A stretch of 6,436 nt of DNA from Thermomicrobiaceae bacterium. GTDB taxonomy: Bacteria; Chloroflexota; Chloroflexia; Thermomicrobiales; Thermomicrobiaceae. The notes beneath the pieces are model-generated. The model was not told the origin of the DNA. It made no database searches and was given only the letters and a program-made list of their open reading frames with translations. The stretch lies in NCBI GenBank assembly GCA_007122555.1, contig SKTL01000156.1, positions 1 to 6,436 of the forward strand, read 5' to 3'. A program made the translations under genes and the position numbers. This document shows, piece by piece, positions 1 through 4,806 of the stretch (the first letter of the stretch is position 1; every line of letters starts with the position of its first letter).

Positions 1-23
1 GGTGCTATGCTTCCGCGCGATAG

Positions 24-101
24 AGTCCTGTCGGGCGATCATCCAGCATTTCACTGTCAGAGAGCTTCCATTTCCGAATTCTCGGCCCGGCGTCCAGGAC
101 T
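24..101 (+). promoter_or_regulatory. possible structured 5' leader of the transglycosylase gene
   Basis: The 116 bases before the first gene hold no other gene that I can support and no convincing -35/-10 pair. They do contain a long-range inverted repeat. AGTCCTG (24-30) pairs perfectly with CAGGACT (95-101), and after a small asymmetric internal loop CGGGC (32-36) pairs with GCCCG (85-89). The helix would close a 48-nt loop and end two bases before the Shine-Dalgarno, so folding could affect ribosome access. It matches no riboswitch class that I recognise, and the enclosed region shows no further strong stems. Transcription from upstream of the window is assumed. Chance pairing is possible. 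Confidence 0.3.
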
Positions 102-102
102 T

Positions 103-110
103 GAGGAGGG
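103..110 (+). promoter_or_regulatory. strong Shine-Dalgarno that fixes the long start of the LysM/SLT gene
   Basis: The purine-rich GAGGAGGG is close to a perfect anti-SD match and sits 6 bases before the ATG at 117. It decides the start. The alternative in-frame Met codons at protein residues 102 and 103, just before the hydrophobic segment, would make the protein look like a simple secreted protein, but they have no comparable site. The roughly 100-residue N-terminal extension is therefore probably translated. Confidence 0.75.
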
Positions 111-116
111 AACCAG

Positions 117-1898
117 ATGACTCACGATTCAGACGAGCAACGCTCACCCGGTCAGCCGGCCCGCCAGAATCGAGATCGACAGCGGTTTGGCTGGCATCCC
201 GATATACCCGAGCCAACTGAATTCGAGCGGAAGCGGGCCGAATCGGACGAGGATGTCGAACCAGTTCAGTTCCACGGCCCGTCGTTGCTCGGCGATAACC
301 CCGAGCGCGGTCAGCCGTACTGGACACCAGGCCGGCCAGGTGATCTGCCCCCGACAATCATTCGCCGGAAGACGCCGCCGACGGCTCGGGAGCTGCTGGC
401 GCGCTACAGCAAGCCGGCAATGATGGCGTTGACTGTCGCCGCGGTTAGCTCCGCCGGACTTGTGCAGAACACGCAGAATGCGACCGCGCAGAGCGCTGCG
501 CCGGCAGAGGCGGACGATTCACAGAACATCCGAACGGCGGATAGCGAGCAGCAACCGCAGCTGTATCAGCTGATGAACGACGCTTCCAGCGATGCAGAAT
601 CCCACGCGGCCGGCACTTCCGCCGATCGGACTGAGCCGCTCATTTACACGGTTGAGCGAGGCGACTGGGTTCGTCACATTGCCCGCGATTTCGGCCTGCA
701 AACGATGACCGTTGTCTGGAACAACAACCTGCCCGATCCCGACTACATACTTCCCGGTCAGGAGCTGCTCATTCTTCCAGTCGACGGGGTAATGGTCGAA
801 GTTCAGCCAGGTGAAACGCTGAATAGCCTGGCGACCTCGTATGGGGTCAGCACCACGGCGATCATCAACTATGAGCCGAACAAGATTGCCAATCCGGACG
901 TCATCCAGCCGGGTCAGCTGCTGATCATCCCTGGTGGCGTTCCGCCGGAACCGCAAGGGCAGGTGACGACCGCGTCGCAGGATTCGTCAACGAGTTCCGA
1001 ACCGTCGAGTACTGCATCCGCGCAGGCGAGTGAACCAGAGGTGACCGCTGACGAGGAAGAATTGACCGCAAGCTTCAATGGCAGCGGCGAAACGGTCGTG
1101 GTGCAAGCAGGCGACACGCTGGCGTCGATCGCCGAGCGTCACGGAGTTTCCGTTGGCGAACTGGCTGCACTCAATGATATCCAGGATGTTGATGCGCTCT
1201 ATCCGGGCGACGAGTTGATGCTTCCGCTCGGTGTCGAAGCCCAGACTGCGCCCGATTCCGATCCGGAACCTGACCCACAGCCAGATCCCGCGGCGGATCC
1301 GGAACCACAACCTGGTCCTGCGCCAGAACCTGAGGAAACACCCGCATCCCAACCGGAGCCGGCAGCGACCCAGGAGCCAACGGCGACACCTGAACCCACA
1401 GCGACACCTGAACCGACGGCAACTCCGGAACCCACAGCGGCGCCGGAGCCGACACCGACGCCCGATCAGTCAGCTTCCGGTCCGCCATCGGGCATCGAAG
1501 GACAGCTCGAGTACTACGCGAATCAGTACGGCCTGGACCCGAACCTGATCAAAGCGGTGGCCTGGCAGGAGAGTCGCTGGAATCAGAGCACCATCAGCTC
1601 GGCCGGCGCCATCGGCGTCATGCAGGTCATGCCCGGCACCGCCGACTGGATCAACAGCAATCTAGTCAGCAGGAACCTCGACGTTCGCAGCAGTACGGCG
1701 GACAATATCGAAGCTGGGACCGCCTATCTCGCTCACCGCATTGACCAGTTCGGCGATGTTGAACGCGGTCTGGCCGCATATTACATGGGGCCGGCGACCG
1801 TTCAGAATCACGGTATTACATCGACTGGCCGTCAGTACGTCAACAGTGTGCTCAGTATCCGCGATCACATTGCCTCGACAGGCTCTCCTCCTCGATAG
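117..1898 (+). CDS. LysM-repeat lytic transglycosylase (SLT domain), membrane-anchored or secreted
   Basis: A 593-residue cell-wall protein, predicted to bind peptidoglycan and cleave its glycan strands from outside the membrane. Residues 1-95 are hydrophilic, charged and probably disordered. A hydrophobic segment at about 101-117 (AMMALTVAAVSSAGLVQ) is either an anchor or a late signal peptide with a possible cleavage site near the TAQSA residues at 124-128. Three LysM modules follow at about 176-220, 227-271 and 326-370, each with the Y/V-x-V-x-x-G-(D/E) start and the P-G-(Q/D)-E/Q-L end. A proline/threonine-rich linker covers about 377-456. The SLT fold covers about 459-585, with the catalytic Glu at 485 in WQESRW, then GAIGVMQVMPGTA and the AYYMGP motif. 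LysM plus SLT is a common architecture; the 100-residue extension before the hydrophobic segment is less usual. The gene appears monocistronic, with a terminator 22 bases after the stop. The domain calls are firm; the exact cleavage activity and topology are inferred. Confidence 0.92.
   Translation: MTHDSDEQRSPGQPARQNRDRQRFGWHPDIPEPTEFERKRAESDEDVEPVQFHGPSLLGDNPERGQPYWTPGRPGDLPPTIIRRKTPPTARELLARYSKPAMMALTVAAVSSAGLVQNTQNATAQSAAPAEADDSQNIRTADSEQQPQLYQLMNDASSDAESHAAGTSADRTEPLIYTVERGDWVRHIARDFGLQTMTVVWNNNLPDPDYILPGQELLILPVDGVMVEVQPGETLNSLATSYGVSTTAIINYEPNKIANPDVIQPGQLLIIPGGVPPEPQGQVTTASQDSSTSSEPSSTASAQASEPEVTADEEELTASFNGSGETVVVQAGDTLASIAERHGVSVGELAALNDIQDVDALYPGDELMLPLGVEAQTAPDSDPEPDPQPDPAADPEPQPGPAPEPEETPASQPEPAATQEPTATPEPTATPEPTATPEPTAAPEPTPTPDQSASGPPSGIEGQLEYYANQYGLDPNLIKAVAWQESRWNQSTISSAGAIGVMQVMPGTADWINSNLVSRNLDVRSSTADNIEAGTAYLAHRIDQFGDVERGLAAYYMGPATVQNHGITSTGRQYVNSVLSIRDHIASTGSPPR
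1371..1460 (+). repeat. five tandem 18-bp units encoding a (P/Q)EPT(A/P)(T/A) linker
   Basis: Five consecutive 18-bp units encode QEPTAT, PEPTAT, PEPTAT, PEPTAA and PEPTPT (residues 419-448). They lie inside a longer proline-rich linker that separates the LysM modules from the transglycosylase domain. The DNA copies differ at synonymous positions (for example acacctgaa versus actccggaa), so this is a maintained coding repeat rather than a very recent expansion. Such extended linkers act as wall-spanning spacers. Copy number could vary by slippage. It also creates glycine/serine-rich shadow reading frames on the opposite strand that should not be annotated. Confidence 0.85.
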
Positions 1899-1920
1899 TT
1901 GACAGACCTGGATGAAACGA

Positions 1921-1957
1921 CAATGCCCGGCCATCCAGCCGGGCGTTGTTATTTCTT
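1921..1957 (+). terminator. rho-independent terminator, possibly bidirectional
   Basis: An 11-bp stem (CAATGCCCGGC at 1921-1931 with GCCGGGCGTTG at 1938-1948, one G-U pair) has a 6-nt loop and is followed by TTATTTCTT. It lies 22 bases after the stop of the transglycosylase gene. The converging minus-strand gene ends exactly at the T-rich side of the hairpin. On the minus strand the same stem is followed by TCGTTTC, a weaker tract, so it may serve both genes. Confidence 0.8.
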
Positions 1958-2263
1958 GTGCTGAGAATGTGACCTGCAGGCCAGTCTTCTGCCAGGCGTC
2001 CCGCCCGACCGGCCGAGAACCCGGAAGTAGAGCGGCACAATTGCGATTGCCAGGGCGGATGCCGGTCCGAGGATCAACAGTTCAATCCAGAGGTACGGGA
2101 TACGACCTTCATACGTACCGCCGACCAGAATTGCAACGTTGAGGTAGACGATGGCGGTCAGTATGAACAAGACCAGGAGTGACGCCCAGAGAAGTATCGC
2201 GTCGATCAGCCAGGCAAGGTAACGTTGTGAGCGAGAAAGGTCCGGAGGGCGGTGCTTGTGCAT
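1949..2263 (-). CDS. small RDD-family-like membrane protein, possibly truncated
   Basis: A 104-residue protein with two strongly hydrophobic segments at about 17-40 and 58-81. Its N-terminal pattern RYLAWLIDAILL (Arg14, Asp21) matches the Arg and first Asp of RDD-family membrane proteins. The GGTPGRRLA at 87-95 resembles the conserved G-x-T-x-G-K motif after the second helix. In the family the chain normally continues with a G-L-x-V segment and a second conserved Asp. Here it ends after nine more residues (CRSHSQHKK), inside the shared terminator. A neighbouring frame reads LQVTFSAQ at the point where G-L-x-V is expected, which hints at a frameshift or 3' erosion. The start is supported by AAGGCG (2269-2274) five bases upstream. 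It begins 56 bases downstream of the tRNA with no terminator between, so co-transcription is possible. RDD proteins have no single known function (some are linked to ion transport), so none is assigned here. Confidence 0.6.
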   Translation of the reverse strand: MHKHRPPDLSRSQRYLAWLIDAILLWASLLVLFILTAIVYLNVAILVGGTYEGRIPYLWIELLILGPASALAIAIVPLYFRVLGRSGGTPGRRLACRSHSQHKK

Positions 2264-2319
2264 GTAGTCGCCTTGATGTAAGCAGACTCAGCGCCGGCGC
2301 ACAGAGAACCGGGGAGAGG

Positions 2320-2401
2320 TGGGGGAAGAGGGACTCGAACCCTCACGCCTTGCGGCACGTGATCCTAAATCACGCTCGTCTGCCAATTCCGACATTCCCC
2401 C
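2320..2401 (-). tRNA. tRNA-Leu (anticodon UAG)
   Basis: Reads CUA codons and possibly other CUN codons. On the minus strand the acceptor GGGGGAA (2401-2395) pairs with TTCCCCC (2327-2321), with discriminator A at 2320. The D-arm is TCG / GAATTGGCAGA / CGA. The anticodon stem CGTGA/TCACG encloses the loop TTTAGGA, giving anticodon TAG (2365-2367 on the plus strand). The long variable arm TGCCGCAAGGCGT is typical of class II leucine tRNAs. The T-arm is GAGGG-TTCGAGT-CCCTC. CCA is not encoded (the three bases after the discriminator are CCT) and must be added by CCA nucleotidyltransferase. The 69 bases between the upstream terminator and the 5' end show no clear consensus promoter. Confidence 0.97.
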
Positions 2402-2470
2402 GAACGGGTCCACGCAATCGCGTGTACCGCCGAGTTTACCATTCATAAGGGGAATTGCCGCCTGATACGA

Positions 2471-2501
2471 CAAAACCCGGAAGGATAAAACCTCCCGGGT
2501 T
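2471..2501 (-). terminator. rho-independent terminator of the Fe-S carrier gene
   Basis: On the minus strand AACCCGGGAGG pairs with CCTTCCGGGTT (11 bp with one G-U), loop TTTTAT, followed by a short T tract running on from the stem (GGGTTTTG). It begins 32 bases after the stop of the Fe-S carrier gene and ends 69 bases before the tRNA gene, separating the two transcripts. Confidence 0.8.
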
Positions 2502-2533
2502 GAATTGTCGCGTTCGCGCTGTTGCCGCCGAAA

Positions 2534-2923
2534 CTATGCGCCGCAGCCGCAGCCCTGCTGGGTCCCGGCGTTCTCGCCGGTATCGAAGCTGTGCCCGCAC
2601 GCGCAGCCGGTGACTGCGTTCGGGTTGCGGACGGTAAAGCCGCCGCCCATCAGGCTGTTGACGTAGTCAATCTCGGAGCCTTCGATGTACATCGAGCTGA
2701 ATGAGTCGACGATGACCTGAACGCCATCGTGCTCAAAGACAAAATCGTCTTCGTCAATTTCATCCTCGATTGACATGCCGTACTCAAGGCCCGAGCATCC
2801 ACCCGGCGAAACGAATACGCGCAGCTTGCCGTCCGGCGTTCCCTGCTCTTCCATGAAGTCACGCAGCTGCTTCATGGCTTCCGGCGTCAGCGTTACCACC
2901 TGCTGTGGTGTCGTGCTAACCAT
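2534..2923 (-). CDS. erpA: A-type iron-sulfur cluster carrier/insertion protein (IscA/ErpA/HesB family)
   Basis: A 129-residue cytoplasmic protein predicted to receive Fe-S clusters from a scaffold and hand them to apo-enzymes. The three family ligand cysteines are present: Cys43 in SPGGCSGLEYGM, and Cys107 and Cys109 in TGCACGHSF. The body (residues about 9-112) includes the family features VDSFSSMYIEGSEIDYV and FTVRNPNA. After the usual end at HSF comes a 17-residue tail ending QQGCGCGA, with two extra cysteines (125 and 127). The start is supported by GGAGGA (2932-2937) eight bases upstream. It has its own promoter in the gap behind leuB and its own terminator. Paralogues IscA, SufA and ErpA cannot be told apart from sequence alone, so the symbol is the nearest generic name. 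The neighbouring leucine operon encodes a 4Fe-4S enzyme, a plausible client. Confidence 0.88.
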   Translation of the reverse strand: MVSTTPQQVVTLTPEAMKQLRDFMEEQGTPDGKLRVFVSPGGCSGLEYGMSIEDEIDEDDFVFEHDGVQVIVDSFSSMYIEGSEIDYVNSLMGGGFTVRNPNAVTGCACGHSFDTGENAGTQQGCGCGA

Positions 2924-2999
2924 AATGTGTGTCCTCCAGTTCGCCCGGTAGCGTGGTTCTCAGCGTCCCGGCAAGTTTCTCAACCGAAAGCTTTATCAA

Positions 3000-3027
3000 A
3001 TGATACGCAGCACGCGGGCAGTGTCAA
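3000..3027 (-). promoter_or_regulatory. sigma70-type promoter for the Fe-S carrier gene
   Basis: On the minus strand a perfect -35 TTGACA (3027-3022) is followed by a 16-bp spacer and a -10 TATCAT (3005-3000), five of six matches to consensus. The predicted transcript would start near 2993 and carry a leader of about 70 nt. I see no recognisable regulator site such as an IscR- or SufR-like palindrome around it. No terminator hairpin is visible between the leuB stop and this promoter, so leucine-operon read-through could add to expression. Confidence 0.75.
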
Positions 3028-3080
3028 CCCCATTGACTCATACGTTACCCGTACGATACTCCAATTGTGCCACGCCGGGC

Positions 3081-4187
3081 CTAGATTCGCTCGCGAATCG
3101 CCGCGCCAAGCTCAACCGTTGAAACCGGCGGTGTGCCGGCAAGCGCGATGTCGCCGGTCCGGATTCCGGCGTCGAGCGTATCTCCCACCGCCCGATCGAT
3201 CACATCTGAAAGCTCTCGAAGGCCGAACGAGAAGCGCAGCATCATCGACGCGCTGAGAATGGCGCCAACCGGGTTGGCCTTGCCCTGGCCAGCGATATCC
3301 GGCGCAGAACCGTGAACCGGCTCATACATCCCGAACAACGGGGCCTCCGTTCCGGGACGTGTGGGCGGTTTCCCGTTCAAGCTTGCCGACGGCAACATTC
3401 CGAGCGATCCGGCCAACACTGCCGCCTCGTCACTGAGAATGTCCCCGAAGAGGTTCTCCATGACCATGACATCAAATGAGGTTGGGCGACTGATCAGCGA
3501 CATTGCACAGGAGTCAACCAGCGCATGCTCGAACTCGACATCGTCGTATTTTGCGGCGACTTCGGTCGCAATCTCGCGCCACAGCCCTGAAGAATTCAGA
3601 ACGTTCGCCTTGTCGACACTCGTCACTTTGTTCCGGCGTTGCCGGGCCAGCTTGAAGGCGAGTTCGACAATACGTTCAATCTCCGACTCGTGGTAGGGCA
3701 GCGTATCGACCGCCGAACGCCCGGTCTCGTCCTGGGTGCGCTTGGATGGCTGACCAAAGTAGAGACCGCCGGTCAATTCCCGGACGACCATGAGATCAGC
3801 GCCACGCACGATGTCATCCTTGAGCGGAGATGCGCTCGCGAGTGCGTCAAACACCTTGACCGGCCGGAGATTCGCAAACAGGCCCAGCTCTTTGCGCAGG
3901 CCGAGCAAACCAGCTTCCGGGCGGGTCTCCTTCGGAAGATGATCCCACTTGGGGCCCCCAACGGCGCCGAGGAAGATGGCGTCTGCATCCTTCGCCTGCT
4001 GCAGGTCTTCGTCACTGAGCGGTTTGCCGTGAGCGTCGATCGCCGAGCCGCCGATCAGGCCATCGGAGAACTCGAACGTAACATCAGCCTTTGCTCCAGC
4101 AGCCTCAAGTACGGCGCATGCTTCAGCAACGACTTCCGGTCCGACTCCATCACCGGAGAGCCGCAATACGTTGAACGTCTGCGCCAT
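3081..4187 (-). CDS. leuB: 3-isopropylmalate dehydrogenase
   Basis: LeuB catalyses the third leucine-specific step, NAD-dependent oxidation and decarboxylation of 3-isopropylmalate to 2-oxoisocaproate, in the cytoplasm as a dimer. The 368 residues match the family length. Visible motifs are GDGVGPEV (12-19), substrate arginines Arg98, Arg108 and Arg136 in LRKELGLFANLRP and VRELTGGLYFG, catalytic Tyr143 and Lys193 (VDKANVL), and metal-binding Asp225, Asp249 and Asp253 (VDSCAM, NLFGDILSDEA). The HGSAPDIAG motif has Asp297-Ile298, the NAD-type pair, which argues against an isocitrate dehydrogenase. A loop at about 271-285 (NGKPPTRPGTEAPLF) is about ten residues longer than in the E. coli enzyme. 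It is the last gene of the operon. Its ATG shares one base with the leuD stop (TGATG) and no good SD is visible, so translation is probably coupled to leuD. Confidence 0.97.
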   Translation of the reverse strand: MAQTFNVLRLSGDGVGPEVVAEACAVLEAAGAKADVTFEFSDGLIGGSAIDAHGKPLSDEDLQQAKDADAIFLGAVGGPKWDHLPKETRPEAGLLGLRKELGLFANLRPVKVFDALASASPLKDDIVRGADLMVVRELTGGLYFGQPSKRTQDETGRSAVDTLPYHESEIERIVELAFKLARQRRNKVTSVDKANVLNSSGLWREIATEVAAKYDDVEFEHALVDSCAMSLISRPTSFDVMVMENLFGDILSDEAAVLAGSLGMLPSASLNGKPPTRPGTEAPLFGMYEPVHGSAPDIAGQGKANPVGAILSASMMLRFSFGLRELSDVIDRAVGDTLDAGIRTGDIALAGTPPVSTVELGAAIRERI

Positions 4188-4699
4188 CAGGAACTAACCT
4201 GGCCCTTCTCCCGCACACGTTTCGCAACGGCCGCCATCAGACCGCCCGCGGCGATAATGTCCTTGATGTATTCCGGGAATGGTTTCGCCTCGTAGCTCTT
4301 GCCGGTGCGCGTGTTCCGGACCCAGCCTTCATCGGTATCGATCTCGAACTCGTCGCCGGTTTCAGCCTCATCGACCGCTTCCGGACATTCGACGATCGGG
4401 AGCCCGATGTTGATCGCATTGCGATAGAAGATTCGCGCGTACGATTTGGCGATGATGCAGCTTACCCCGGCGGCCTTGATCGCGATCGGCGCGTGCTCAC
4501 GGGAAGATCCGCAACCGAAGTTGCTTCCGGCGACGATAATTTCGCCCTGCTTGACGTTGCCGGCAAACTCCGGATCGATGTCTTCCATAACGTGTTCGGC
4601 CAGTTCATTCTCGTCCGACGTCATGAGATACCGGGCCGGGATGATCACGTCCGTATCGACGTCATCCGGGAATTTCCAGCTCTTACCCTGAAAGCGCAT
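4187..4699 (-). CDS. leuD: 3-isopropylmalate dehydratase small subunit
   Basis: LeuD is the small (swivel-domain) subunit of isopropylmalate isomerase and pairs with LeuC to convert 2-isopropylmalate to 3-isopropylmalate. The 170-residue length fits the short archaeal/clostridial-type subunit, not the roughly 200-residue enterobacterial one. Motifs are DDVDTDVIIPARYL (12-25), GSNFGCGSSREHAP (58-71) and the YARIFYRNAINIGLP stretch (87-101). The loop after YLMT (24-27) lies where the related homoaconitase small subunits differ. The leucine operon context makes LeuD the right call. GAGGAG (4705-4710) lies five bases before the ATG, a strong independent SD, consistent with the 107-bp gap separating it from leuC. 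Confidence 0.96.
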   Translation of the reverse strand: MRFQGKSWKFPDDVDTDVIIPARYLMTSDENELAEHVMEDIDPEFAGNVKQGEIIVAGSNFGCGSSREHAPIAIKAAGVSCIIAKSYARIFYRNAINIGLPIVECPEAVDEAETGDEFEIDTDEGWVRNTRTGKSYEAKPFPEYIKDIIAAGGLMAAVAKRVREKGQVSS

Positions 4700-4725
4700 G
4701 TGTTCTCCTCGTCTGCCAATTGTCG

Positions 4726-4789
4726 GAGAGGACGCCTCTTTCCTCTCGGGATACGCAATGTGTTGAACAGGCGCACAGAGGCGTGCGCC
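4726..4789 (-). promoter_or_regulatory. two hairpins with complementary loops in the leuC-leuD gap
   Basis: The 107-bp gap between leuC and leuD contains two perfect 7-bp hairpins on the minus (transcribed) strand. Hairpin I is GGCGCAC-GCCTCT-GTGCGCC (4789-4770). Hairpin II is GAGAGGA-AAGAGGCG-TCCTCTC (4747-4726), 22 nt further downstream. The loop of I (GCCTCT) is the exact complement of AGAGGC in the loop of II, and the match extends to 8 nt (ACGCCTCT with AGAGGCGT) if the closing pairs open. This allows either a kissing-loop fold or an alternative long helix. Neither stem has a T tract, so neither looks like a terminator. The leuD SD (4705-4710) lies 15 nt beyond II. It may be a processing, stability or regulatory element; hairpin I could also be a dispersed palindromic repeat. 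No known class is recognised. Confidence 0.5.
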
Positions 4790-4806
4790 CCTTCATCAGC
4801 TCCGAA

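Noticed and set aside
1..116. c-di-AMP (ydaO-type) or other known riboswitch before the cell-wall hydrolase
   Set aside because: I could not match the conserved core of any known riboswitch; only a long-range helix is visible, which is reported as such.
1199..1435. Glycine/serine repeat protein on the minus strand (GSGVAV repeats)
   Set aside because: It is the antisense of the PEPTAT linker repeat; the periodicity comes from the coding repeat on the other strand.
2291..2300. Palindrome GCGCCGGCGC downstream of the tRNA
   Set aside because: It has no loop and no T tract, so it is not a terminator; a 10-base self-complementary site in GC-rich DNA is not informative alone.
2926..3080. Terminator for the leucine operon
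   Set aside because: No stable stem followed by a T tract was found after the leuB stop; the TACG/CGTA repeat around 3041-3056 is too short.
3639..4295. 218-residue open frame on the plus strand
   Set aside because: It lies wholly antisense to leuB and leuD, which have complete family motifs; it has no recognisable domain and is a GC-rich shadow frame.
4683..4796. 37-codon minus-strand frame starting MKGRTPLCACS in the leuC-leuD gap, considered as a leader peptide
   Set aside because: It has only three leucines, none in a run, its nearest SD is too close to the ATG, and it overlaps the leuD SD and start in another frame. No leucine attenuator is supported.
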